A program made the position numbers and the translations under genes. Positions 54,513 through 64,000 of a stretch of DNA of 64,000 bases are shown in pieces (position 1 is the first letter of the stretch; each line of letters starts with the position of its first letter). The notes under the pieces were generated by a model. That model saw only the letters and a list, made by a program, of their open reading frames with translations, was not told where the DNA came from and searched no databases. This DNA comes from Phlebiopsis flavidoalba (lineage: Eukaryota > Basidiomycota > Agaricomycetes > Polyporales > Phanerochaetaceae), in contig JAOCPU010000010.1 of NCBI GenBank assembly GCA_035772785.1, positions 620,001-684,000 of the forward strand, in the 5' to 3' direction.

Positions 54513-55372
54513 ATGCTACGCCCCATAGCCATAGTATCCATCCATTTTCCAAACCGGCAGACGCTCCCTCTAGAAACACTCTATCACATATGCGCAATCG
54601 TCGCTGCAGAGTATCTTGATAGTATCATTGCCGGCAGCCTCAGGTACAGGCCATCCGCGGACAACCGACGATGAGGAGGTCTCATACGCAGACCCGGCTC
54701 TTACCGCATACAACCCTCTCGAACAGCTTTAAAGGCCTCTCATGCGCTTCGGAATGCTACCCTAATGGTCCTCTCCGATGCTCTGGACATTCCCATCGAA
54801 GGCGATAGACTTCGCAAGTGAGTATGGAATTACGTCTAAGTCAGCCGTTTGACCTTAATTGTCATTCAGGTTGACGGTGAAGCCATGGACTCGCATTCAT
54901 CCCGTGCGTCTGCTCATGTACGAGACGTGCACAAAGCCTCTACAGAGCTACGACCTATCCTGGCAGCCTCGACACATCCAGTCGCGCTCGCCCCTGCTCC
55001 AGCACTACGAGCGGCTGGCGCTGCTCCTCGACCATGGGCGGTCTATACCCAACTACAGTTTGCTGCTCATGGCAGAAGACAGCCCCTTGATGTTTGATTC
55101 GGACACCACCGACTTCGACATCGAGAACGGCACCGCCTTTCAATGTGATCTCAAGCGCGTGTCTGAGACGCTCCAGGTCCGCGACTTCCCCCCGTCGCAA
55201 GAGGTCCTGAGTACGTTTGTATATTGGAGACTTAAGGGCTTGATGTCCTGTACAGACACGGTATGCACCTCGCATTTGTCTATATTACCAGGATCTTGGT
55301 TGATCCGATGTTACAGTCCTGATTTTTATGGTTGCACTTTGGGTTATTCGCATTATTGAGTCGGGTGCCTAT
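54513..55372 (+). pseudogene. F-box protein (second family), 5' part, interrupted by the foldback element
   Basis: An ATG at 54513 leads into a short leader and Q-T-L-P-L-E-T-L-Y-H-I-C-A-I-V-A-A, a canonical-looking F-box first helix, then E-Y-L-D-S-I-I. After a frame change come ADPALTAYNPLEQL, ASHALRNATLMVLSDALDIP and a GTGAGT donor. The next exon reads L-T-V-K-P-W-T-R-I-H-P-V-R-L-L-M and RSPLLQHYERLALLLDHG, then SLLLMAEDSPLMFDSDTTDF (55060-55120) and DFPPSQEVL. Later coding reads L-I-F-M-V-A-L-W-V-I-R-I-I-E-S-G just before the insertion. Its paralogue lies at 58979. It is annotated as disrupted because the 2.75-kb element sits in its frame. The proposed role (F-box substrate adaptor) is inferred. 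Confidence 0.6.
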
Positions 55373-58127
55373 CACCTCCGATCTCCCGCTTTTGATGAAT
55401 AAAGAACCCGGCATGCCTCCCCCCCTTTTGCCAGGCTTGGGAGTCCTATTTTCGCACAGCACGCTATCACGCAGGTAATTCTGCAAATAAAACTAAATCT
55501 TCTGCATGAGGAAACGCAGTCTCAGAGGGGCTCGGGCCCCCTCCAGCCGTAGGCCTGCCGCTTAGCCCGTGTGACGTGTCGCCCGCTCCCATTCAGCGAG
55601 GGCGCTGCCCCGCCCATCAGCCGGTGACGCCGTTCCCTGCCTTCCCAAGCGTCGGCGACGCCCTCGCATCGCTGCTCGCTCGCCGTGCGATCAAGTGCTT
55701 CCCCATGAACCCCACTCCCGCCATCGCCTTCCGATGCCCTGTCCCTATCCACGCCGTCCCCCGCCGCCGTTTTTCCTTCGTTTTTGTGTGCATATATCAG
55801 CACTTAGCTCCAGAATACACTAGGGAGTAGCTGGAGAACGGGAGAGAAGAGAAACGAGGAGGATAGTGAGGGCGGCGAGGGAAGGGGAGAGGGAGCGCCG
55901 GGCGCTGATGCGCCTAGTCCTAGCGCCTCCCGTTATCCGCCCTGCGATACGATGACATCATCCCTCCCTCCCCGCCCGTTCTGGCTGCTTCCTCTCATGT
56001 CCCGCCCATTCTGCCGCCCTTATAAGTACCCAGTAGTAGTATAGATACAGTATTTTGAAGTGTATATATAGAATGAACAGCCCTTTCTACCGTCCTCAGT
56101 TATGACAATAAGCGATAAGGTACCTTCAGCCAATATATCATGAGCATTTCTTTCGCTCTAGTGCGTTTATATTGCACATTTTTGGCCTGTAAAAGTCTCA
56201 AATAAGCTATACATTGTCTAGTACGGCATATGGAAAAGCTCCCACGGCTTACGGTGACTGGAAGTGAGTGATACAACACTGTGACCATGTCTGAGAAGGA
56301 ACCCCTAGGAACAGTGCCTGCAGCTATCCCCACCTTTCGCTTATGTTACCAGAGTATGTACTATATGATAGGAGTATAATCGATAGCGTATTGGAATGTG
56401 TAACTGATTCTACACTCCTCAGGACCAGTCACAGTATGAGCAGAACATGTCGGAATTTCGCTGATTTTACTATGTGATTATGTCGTTCTATACTGTATAT
56501 TACTTTCACTGAACGCACAGTGTGGAAGAGCTACGCGTTGCCGCCCCGATGCTTGTACTTTCCTCCGATCTCCCGGGCGCCTAGCGCGAGAAAGTGTCGA
56601 AATTGCTCAGTATAGTACAAAGACATTGGATTTCCGCCAATATGATCTCATTTTCGAGATCAGCGTCCATATAAACCCCCAGAACCAGGTCTTGGATGTT
56701 CCAATCAGGCTACAAGCCGTGTTGTGCACAAGGAGGGCCGGGAAAGTGGATAGGAATGCATACAGAACACTACCTACAATCCGAGCAAGAACATGTGCAA
56801 CATGGCTTCTGGCATGATTAGGACATCCAAAACTTGTGTTCTGGGGGTTTCTTTGGTCGCTGATTCCGAAAATCGACTCACTTTGGTCGAACTCTCGTGT
56901 CTTCGTGCCATACTGAGCAATTTCGACACTCTCTCGCGCTAGGCGCCCGGGAGATCGGAGGAAAGTACAAGCATCGGGGCGGCAACACGTAGCTCTTTTA
57001 CACTGTACATTCAGGGGAAGTAATATATAGTATAGAACGACATGATTACATGGTTATATAGGCGAAATTCGAAGATGTTCTGCTCAGAATGTGACCGCTC
57101 CTGAGGATTATAGGATCATTTCCACATGCTAATGTGCCACCCATTATGTTCCTACTATATACTATATACTCTGGCAACATAAGCGAGAGGTATGGGCTAT
57201 TGTGGATACTGTTCCTGGGACCTCCTTCTCGGCCATAGTCACAGGGCCACCACACTTCCTTTCGGCCACTGAGAGCAGTAGTAATATGACTTTCTACTTT
57301 ATATAATAATTTATATTGTATTGGAGGTCAACAGAACTTGTATATACATGGTAGAAATACACTGGAACGAAAGTAATGCTCAGAACATGGGAGCTGAGGG
57401 CATATTATCATTTATTGTCGCAATTAAGCGCGGTACAAAGGGCTGAAAATTCATATTTATACGCTTATATACTACTCACATACTACTAGGTACTTATAAA
57501 TGTCAAGAAACGCGCGCGGGACGTGAGGGGAAGCAGCCAGAATAGCGGGGAGGGTGGGATGATGTCATCATATCGCAGGGCGGATGACGGCAGGCGCTGG
57601 GATGGGGCGCATCAGCGCCCGGCGCTCCCTCCCTCCTCTCCTCGCTGTTCTCGCTGTCCCCTTCGTTTCTCCTCGTTCCCCCTCTCTCCCGTCCTCCAAC
57701 TGCCTTCTAAAAGTACTGCCTATACATTTCGTAGCACACGCGTCAAAAAAAAAGAGAAACGGCGGCGGGACGGCGTGGATAGGGACAGGGCATCGGAAGG
57801 CGATGGCGGCACTTGATCGCACGGCGAGCAGCGATGCGAGGGCGTCGCCGACGCTTGGGAAGGCAGGGAACGGCGTCACCGGCTGATGGGCGGGGCAGCG
57901 CCCTCGCTGATGGGAGGCGGGCGACACGTCACACGGGCTAAGCGGCAGGCCTACGGCTGGAAGGCCCGAGCCCCTCTGAGACTGCGTTTCCTCATGCAGA
58001 AGATTTAGTTTTATTTGCAGAATTACCTGCGTGATAGCGTGCTGTGCGAAAATAGGACTCCCAAGCCTGGCAAAAAGGGGGGGAGCATGCCGGGTTCTTT
58101 ATTCATCAAAAGCGGGAGATCGAGGTG
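55373..58127. mobile_element. Foldback DNA transposon, hAT-like, 2755 bp
   Basis: The whole element is one long imperfect palindrome. Sequence from 55373 inward (starting CACCTCCGATCTCCCGC) reappears inverted from 58127 inward (ending GCGGGAGATCGAGGTG) and stays alignable to about 56735 and 56785, leaving a spacer of about 50 bases. The octamer GTGCCTAT flanks it at 55365-55372 and 58128-58135. It fits the hAT target consensus nTnnnnAn. The arms differ by substitutions and gaps (for example, a stretch of about 20 bases near 55700 is absent from the right arm), so they are not a read artefact. The outer 600 bases are GC-rich and each arm carries a mirrored ORF (55576-55830 plus, 57568-57927 minus) without transposase motifs. 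Non-autonomous. Confidence 0.88.
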
Positions 58128-58360
58128 GTGCCTATGATTTACCCCCCAGGGAGAGCCCTCATTATCTCCCTATGTACGATCATTTTTCTGCCAGTATGCT
58201 TATGTGCACGCTTACAACTACCACAGGAAATATTCTGTATCTTATGGTGTAAAGCTGTACTTGTGATCAGCTTGGGCGCGGAAGCTGAATTCGAAGACGG
58301 GCTTTGAATACACGATATACAGCGACGATGATTGGGGATGTGCAAATGAGGTGAGAATTA
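58128..58360 (+). pseudogene. Continuation of the interrupted gene beyond the element
   Basis: With one copy of GTGCCTAT kept, the frame before the element continues directly into D-L-P-P-R-E-S-P-H-Y-L-P-M-Y and D-H-F-S-A-S-M-L-M-C-T-L, staying open for 38 codons. A possible further exon with GFEYTIYSDDDWG and a GTGAGA donor follows near 58350. This supports insertion into coding sequence of the gene starting at 54513, though intron prediction here is uncertain. Confidence 0.5.
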
Positions 58361-58978
58361 CAAGTTTTACAATCCACCGTGGCAAGAGTCGGTCTCACGG
58401 TGTGTTCACAGCACTCTCCTGGACATGGCCGATCTGGAGCCTTCTGAGCCCTGTCCGCCCGACGAGCTCTGGGTAAAATCTGTTGGGCGCTAGGCCACAT
58501 ACAGTCGAAGCTAGATACATGTCGCCGTGACATGCTCGAGGAGACGCAAGGCGAGGAAGATGCAGATACATAAGTGGAACCGACGACTGGATACTAGGCC
58601 TGGTACCAAGTAGTCGGTCGGGAAGTCCGTGTCTGGGCGCAGTAGCTGCTTTGCAATAAACCGGCTAGCTTTAGCTAGCAATGGATTGTCTGACTTACTC
58701 TGAACGCCACATCTACTCGTCTTGCTGTGGGAAACGGATAGGAAATGGAACTCGCGTTACCGGCGGGGGCGGGTTGCTCACGCTTACAACGCGACGGTTG
58801 TTCACACCTGAACAAGGTTCGTTAATGCCATCTCTCTAGTGTCTGTCTTGAACTGGTACCACAGGTGAACAAGAGCCAGTGGTGAACTTGGACGCCTTAT
58901 ATCGGTGGCATAAAACATGTGGCGCACCTCGTTTAAAAGGGCAGAGATGTCATATACCCACCCCACAGTTATACAATC
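58361..58978. other. Intergenic, no gene recognised
   Basis: Short ORFs only. It contains the promoter of the F-box paralogue that follows. Confidence 0.45.
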
Positions 58979-59852
58979 ATGTCTCTAACCCTCGAAACAC
59001 TCCCTCCCGAGTTGCTCGATCACATCTGTGTGCTCATCTTTGCAGAGTATATCGACGCGACGTCATCTGCGGAGAGCTCAAATACGCACCTCCCCCGCCT
59101 TCAGCAGAAGGCGAGACATCTTTTGCCGTACACAGACCCCGCGTTGTCTGCCCTCCATCCCCCACAGCAGCTTTTGCAGACGTCCAAAAGGTTGCGCGAA
59201 TCCATGCTATTGATTATATCCAGAGCCCTGAAAATACATATCGTCCGCGGTGACTCAGTTGACGGGTGAGAGTCTAGTGCCAAACACGGTAGTCTTCTCA
59301 TTTCTGACCGTGAGGTGCCCCTGCAGACTGTCCGTGGACCCCTGGGGACGCTGATCCAGAAGCCCGTGCGGAAGTTCATGCACGGTCCGTGCATTCGAAG
59401 CCATATTGCTGGACTACCACGCGTGTGGTACAAGCCCCGGCACGAGCAGTATGCCGCACCCCCTGCTCCAAGCCTACGCAGAAGTTGTGCCTCGCTCCCA
59501 TCGACTCTGCACGCCCGCGGTCCACTTACCCACAGCGCATTGCACATGCAGTTGTCTGGAGATTCTAAGGCGAAGGGGCCTCGTGTGTGTACGCACAGCG
59601 CTCGCGACCACGGCAGTCACCCACCCTTCCCGAATGTGGCAGGCTTATTTCCATATTCTACCGCCCGCCCTGCAAATCTGCTCACCTTACTATGACGTAC
59701 CGGGAGCCCGAGCTTTCCCGACCCTCCCACAGGAAGGTGGTGTCCCGGGAGCGTTCAGTAAGAGCACGGAGGGAACGGCATGGGAGCGTGGTTATGTCTG
59801 GCGTTTCAGCGGTTACCTCCCGCAAGCATCATACGCAATCATCCCTTGCTGA
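58979..59852 (+). CDS. F-box protein, paralogue of the interrupted gene
   Basis: The start at 58979 gives M-S-L-T-L-E-T-L-P-P-E-L-L-D-H-I-C, a typical F-box helix, then E-Y-I-D-A-T-S-S-A-E-S. YTDPALSALHPPQQLLQTSK and RESMLLIISRALKIHIVRGD run to a GTGAGA donor near 59267. The next exon (from about 59328) reads L-S-V-D-P-W-G, then in shifted frames P-V-R-K-F-M-H-G-P-C, SMPHPLLQAYAEVV and WQAYFHILPPALQIC. Exon structure, spacing and several blocks (DPALxA, WTR/WGR, HPLLQxY) match the gene at 54513. The proposed 3' end at 59852 is the end of the last long frame and is uncertain. Its role is inferred from the F-box only. Confidence 0.55.
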
Positions 59853-61252
59853 TACAATACTTGCAGTCGAAGGTTTGATAGTTGCAATGCATATGCGCAG
59901 TTTATGAGATCCACGTTGATCTCGAAGGACTTCTCAGTGAAAAAAAATGTGCAGTGACAACTCTTTCAAATAATCATAGGCACACACGCTCACTAATCGC
60001 CACAGAACGACGCAAGTCGTCGAGCGAGAAGACTCTACCCACGTCAAAGATAGCCTTAGGACTTGAGACGCGTCGGATTGTGAAAAGGCGCGAGGACCCA
60101 CTCCTACGACGATACGACTGGCGATGTAGGCTGAGAGTGAGCATCACGGATTTGTAACCCAGCGTGGCGGCTTCTCATCTCACTGTGCACGCACACAGCT
60201 CCTGCGCATGGTCCATCTGGAACCACCCCAGCAGAAGCTAACTGGAGACCTCGAGGCGAGACTTTGCTCGGGCCTCGAACTGCTGAAAGATAGCCTGGAG
60301 AGGGACCTAGCTGTACTGCAAGCTACTTGAAGTCACGAGGAGTCATCGTACGTATATTCCCGGGTGAGGCTCCGAACCTTCTGGTTGTGAGGGGAATGGA
60401 GAATTGCTGATGTGCTTCACTCTCATTACGCACGGCGCGACCGATCAGTTGAAGACTGCATAAGGACCGAAACGAACTCAATTTGTTTCTTGATACATCA
60501 GCCGAATGCGTAACAAGATTACTTGCTTCCATGGCCGAGCTGGTGACGAAACCCTGAACGTTGACAGCCTCGCCTGTGGAGCGTCGAAGTCGGAAGGCTC
60601 GAGGCCGATGCGCCGAGCCGCGCGACTCTCAGTGTGTGGCAAAATAAACGACGTACTATGACTCTTCTCTTCCGACACAAATCACTGCCACCTGCGGAGG
60701 ATAGGCGGGTACATTTGTCTTCATTCACACGTAGTATTGACGCGTCATCGACATACCCTACGCTCACATACCACAGTCGACTGTCAGCTGCTGACAACTC
60801 CACTCTCTCTGACTGGTGGCGCAGTTTCCTCTACAACTCTCACCATCCTGGACGTGATTAGCAGGCTATGCTCTACGGAGATCAGATGTCTCGTCTAACG
60901 ATAGAGCCGTCAAATCCGGTCAAGATGCTCCTTACTACCGGCTTCTGTGAAACGACGTACAACGTCGGACCTGACCGAAGGCACCGACACTACCGTGGCG
61001 GCGAGTCCTACAACAGCACCAGCCACAGGAACAGGGGGCACTCGCATTGCACGAGCGCAGTCAAACACGAACTCCATCATTATTTTTTACACAAACTGTG
61101 CCACAAACGCGCTTCCGTCTTAAATACACCTCGCGCTGCTCGAACATGCTCGCCAGCTCTAAGTTGCACTGTGCCGCAATAATAACCTACCCAACCAATC
61201 ACCCGCCCACCGTCCGGTACCGCCCCCCCAAGAGATCATACAAAAACAACTT
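59853..61252. other. Gene-poor interval, coding status unclear
   Basis: A minus-strand region at 60480-61050 has coding-like stretches (SFILPHTESRAARRIGLEPS; VPPVPVAGAVVGLAATV), but the frames do not assemble into a recognisable protein. A plus-strand 91-codon ORF lies at 59882-60157. Around 61160-61190 a minus-strand Y-Y-x-x-x-Q-C-like stretch could be a last exon of the AA9-CBM1 gene. Confidence 0.3.
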
Positions 61253-62556
61253 AGCTGTTGAGAACCGTACACGTCGACCCCGCCGCACACACGTCGCTTA
61301 GCCCCCGTCCAGCCAATACCCCCACACTGCGCGTACTTCTGCGCCACGGCCGTGCTCGGCGGGTGCACTCGGGGGTAGCAACACTACTATCCGACGCCGT
61401 ACTCGAATGCGACGCAGCTCGTCGGCGCCGCGGAAGAAGTACCGGAAGAGTGGGAAGGGGCGGGCGCGGAGCCGAGCCGGGGACGGCGGTGGGGACGGTC
61501 GAGGGCTGGGGCGGCGGTGTTCCAGGTTGCGGTCGTCGGCCAGGCGGTGGTTGCTACTGGTGCGGGGGGGGAGGGGGAGTTGAATGGGTCTGGGCCGGGG
61601 ACTGCATATATGTAAGTACGGGAGAAGGAAGGCAGAGAAAGGGAGAAGGCGTACTGGTGTACGAGTTCAATTGTGTGTAGATGTTGATGAGGATGCCGGG
61701 GTCCGTCGCCTTGTACGCGCCGGGGAACTTGACGGTCGCGGGCGAGGAGCTGCCGGACCCGCCGACGTTCACCTGGAAACACGACATGTAGAACTGCGGC
61801 ACACCCCGCCGCCGGGCGAGGACGCGACGTGCAGCGCGCGATGACCTCTGCGCGGATGAGGTAGTTGCCGGGCGCGAGGCCCGCGGGGACCGTGAACGTG
61901 TAGTGGCCGCAATTATCCTACACCCACCATCCATCAGCATGCGCCGGGGTGGGGGGAAGGGGATGAGAGAGGGAGAACGCACGTTGAGCACCTCCGTCGC
62001 CCAGAAGTCGGGGTTGCTCGAGGGGAGGCCCATCTCGTTCACCTTGAACCAGCCCGCAGACGAGCCGACGGCGCTCGTCGCGTCGTCGACTTTCGCCATG
62101 TAGATGTTGATCGGGCCGTAGTGGTCCCCGCCGATCGCCTCGTTCGCGCACGAGCGGTCGCCGGCTGCTGGTGCATCTCGACCGTGACGGAGTCGCCGGC
62201 TGCGGCGGGGTCAGTCGCGCAAGGGGGGGTGCGAGGTACGACGCAAGCATGATGGAGCAGACGCCCGCGCTCGGCGTCGCGTTGACGTTGCACGCAATGT
62301 CCTACACCCCAGTCAGCCCCGACCCAACGTCTAGACGCAGCATACACCCACGTTGCTCGTCACATCGGTGACGGGGCCTGTTCGACAGCGGCAAGCGGAC
62401 ACACGAGCTGCCTACACGGACCCATCAGCACCCACGCGCGTCCACAGCACGCAACGCTCACCCTGGTCGACGCCGTTGATCCCAGAGCTCCTGGAAGGTC
62501 GCGTGCGCGGCGGCGGACGCCACAAGCGACGCCGCAAAAGCAACAGAGAGACGCAT
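61253..62556 (-). CDS. AA9 lytic polysaccharide monooxygenase with C-terminal CBM1
   Basis: A secreted cellulose-active copper oxygenase anchored to substrate by a cellulose-binding domain. The signal peptide M-R-L-S-V-A-F-A-A-S-L-V-A-S-A-A-A is followed by His1 and A-T-F-Q-E-L-W. Next come P-V-T-D-V-T-S-N, D-I-A-C-N-V-N-A and AGDSVTVEMHQQ. C-A-N-E-A-I-G-G-D-H-Y-G-P-I carries the second copper His. YMAKVDDATSAVGSSAGWFK (62040-62100), N-P-D-F-W-A-T-E-V-L-N and GNYLIRAEVIALH follow. The axial Tyr is in P-Q-F-Y-M-S-C-F-Q-V-N-V (61760-61800), then F-P-G-A-Y-K-A-T-D-P-G-I-L-I-N. A Ser/Thr/Pro linker leads to the CBM1 start Q-K-Y-A-Q-C-G-G-I-G-W-T-G (61305-61345) and S-T-C-T-V-L-N. The final Y-Y-x-Q-C of CBM1 is missing from this frame. 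This subtype differs from the tandem trio, which lacks a CBM. Confidence 0.88.
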
Positions 62557-63179
62557 GCTGGGTGTGTGTGAGGCGGGAGTGGTCTGGGTCTGGGAGGCAC
62601 CGGGGCCGCACCGCGCGTGCTTATATGCGCGTGCCCGAGACGAAAAAAAAAAAATAGACGGGGGCTCCTCCGAGGTATTTGTGTCGCGCGGTCAAGTGTC
62701 TGTGCGAGCATCCGGGCGAGGCTAAATCGTGGAGAAACCACCGCTTCGTTGGCAGAGGACGCAGTGAAGTCATGGTCCGGCGCCGAAGCACGTCCTATTG
62801 AAATATAACGACCGTCGTATTTCCCGAATTCGCACCGCCCGCCGCGGGGAGTGCTTCGCACTGGTGGGGCGGTTCAGCCGTGCGGGGGCAGATCCGGGGG
62901 GTGGCAGCGGTTCTACCTGTGTGCTGTTGTGTGTAGAGGACGTCAGGGGGCAATAGAATGCGCGTTTTTTGAGTTTTCTGTGAGCGAGGCTCGGAGGCGC
63001 AGATAGGACGCGCCGAGGCCGATGTTCTCGCGTGCGCTCACGAGGCCGTCGCTCACGCTGCTCTAGCACAGAACATCTCATTAGCGGATCACGGCACAGC
63101 GCAGGATACATCGAGGGTAGCATAGCACGAACGAACGCAAATACGGAAAACTCAGCACACCTCCACAGCCGCGGCGGGC
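62557..63179. other. Intergenic, AA9-CBM1 promoter
   Basis: It has an A-run of 12 at 62643-62654 and GC-rich sequence with accidental ORFs. No further gene was seen. Confidence 0.45.
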
Positions 63180-64000
63180 CTACGCGCTGCTCCCCGGCGC
63201 GCCCGCGCTCGCCTTGCGCGTGCGCACAACCTTGTTCCGCAGCGCCCGCTCCTTGAGCTCGCTCTCGCGGCGCTCCAGCTCCTTCGCGTCCTCCATCATC
63301 TATACACCCCCTCAGCATCCCCCAAACAAAAATGTCAAAGAAGCACGCACCTCGTCCCCATCCCGATCCCGCCCCGCCTGCCCGCGGATCCGCAACTCCG
63401 GGCTCGTCCGCTCCACCTCCTTCGCACCACCCCGCCGCTGGGCGCGTCCTCGCTCAACGTCCTGCTCCTGCTCCTGCTCCGGCTCCGGCTCCTGCTCCGG
63501 CTCGGGCTCCGCCGCCTCTGCCGACTCGCGCTCCTCCGCCGGCTCACACCCGCACTCCTGCTCCTGCTCCGAATCCGACTCCGGCTGCGACTCCTCGCCC
63601 GGCGTCGCGTGTCCCGGCGCACGGGCGTCCTGCTCCTGCTCACGCTCCTGCTGCGACTGCGCGGGCTCGGATTCTTGCCCCTGCGCGGGCTCGGGCTCTT
63701 TGCCCCTGCGCACACCGGGACTCTTGCCCCTGCGCGGGCTCGAGCTCTTGCCCCTGCGCACGCTGGGGCTCCTCGCGCCGTCGGCGCGGCGGCGTGCTCG
63801 GGCTCCTGCGGCGGCGCGGTACCGGCGAGCGGGAGCGGCTGGCGACTGCGACTCCGATACGCCCGGCGCCGGCGGCGAGCGGAAGCGGCGCGCGCGGGGG
63901 CGAGCGGCCTGCGGGAGCGGCTCGCGCTGCGAGCGGCGCGGGGAGGCGCGAGGGGGTGCGTCTGCGTGGCGGGGGCCCGCGCTGTCGTTCTCTGTTAGTG
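63180..64000 (-). CDS. Ser/Arg-rich splicing-associated protein (SRRM2/Cwc21-like), 3' part
   Basis: The gene enters from the right edge. Up to about 63360 the minus strand encodes a long RS domain: SRSRSRSP-type runs, repeated R-R-G-K-S/E-P units at 63660-63780 and S-R-S-R dipeptide tracts near 63470-63540. It ends W-S-G-R-A-R-S-C or, one frame over, P-E-L-R-I-R-G-Q-A and D-R-D-G-D-E. A GTGCGT...TAG intron of about 50 bases follows. The last exon is MMEDAKELERRESELKERAL and R-N-K-V-V-R-T-R-K-A-S, with the stop at 63180. Such RS-rich matrix proteins act in spliceosome assembly. The exact orthology (Cwc21/SRRM2) is inferred from the RS domain and the charged C-terminal helix, since the N-terminal cwf21 domain would lie outside the window. 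Confidence 0.6.

Noticed and set aside
55576..55830. ORF repeated in the two arms of the foldback element as a transposase
   Set aside because: The product is short and Pro/Ala-rich with no catalytic DDE spacing or zinc-finger; it follows from the GC-rich arms.
55373..58127. Palindrome as a sequencing or assembly artefact
   Set aside because: The arms differ by substitutions and by gaps, and the element is flanked by an 8-base duplication in unique sequence, which a chimeric read would not create.
1..64000. tRNA genes, CRISPR arrays, bacterial operons
   Set aside because: Candidate B-box strings (for example near 24705 and 50685) lack matching arms or lie in coding exons. No direct-repeat array with unique spacers was seen, and intron-bearing genes show a eukaryotic nuclear sequence.

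Overview
The window looks like nuclear DNA of a wood-decaying basidiomycete (Agaricomycetes, polypore-like). The genes carry many short GT-AG introns of about 50 bases. There are four AA9 lytic polysaccharide monooxygenase genes, one with a fungal CBM1 domain, and a lineage-expanded F-box-like/LRR family. The recognisable housekeeping proteins are of fungal type: a uL15 ribosomal protein, Rpb11, Mtg1, a Qc-SNARE, a Gin4-type kinase, Spc2, Erg2 and homoserine dehydrogenase. Base composition shifts from mixed or AT-leaning flanks to a very GC-rich block at about 13.6-22.8 kb.

Layout. 0-7 kb: two decayed copies of the F-box-like/LRR family, each behind a shared upstream block, then an FHS-type MFS transporter. 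8-13.6 kb: a RING E3 ligase of the MGRN1 type, ribosomal protein uL15, and RPB11 (the last two divergent). 13.6-22.8 kb: a GC-rich block with a 164-bp tandem duplication, a basic hypothetical protein and the mitochondrial GTPase MTG1. 24.3-28.5 kb: two more F-box-like/LRR copies in opposite orientations. 28.7-29.8 kb: a Tlg1/syntaxin-6-like SNARE. 30-35.6 kb: three tandem AA9 genes on the minus strand. 36.6-41.6 kb: a multi-pass membrane protein and a GIN4-like kinase. 42-45.8 kb: two better-preserved F-box-like/LRR genes. 47.7-53.2 kb: a hypothetical gene, SPC2, ERG2 and HOM6. 53.4-54.2 kb: a 776-bp terminal-inverted-repeat element. 54.5-60 kb: two paralogous F-box genes, the first split by a 2.75-kb foldback element with an 8-bp target-site duplication. 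61-62.6 kb: AA9-CBM1. 63.2 kb to the end: an SR-rich splicing protein.

Function. The clearest biological theme is secreted plant-biomass oxidation (four AA9 enzymes). Two secretory-pathway genes (Spc2, Tlg1-like SNARE) are present but are scattered, not clustered. The F-box-like/LRR copies look like a birth-and-death family.

Caveat. Almost every recognisable gene, including essential single-copy ones, carries one or more 1-2 base indels inside conserved motifs. I read this as residual error of an uncorrected long-read assembly rather than mass pseudogenisation. Gene boundaries are therefore approximate, and 'pseudogene' labels for the repeated families are provisional.
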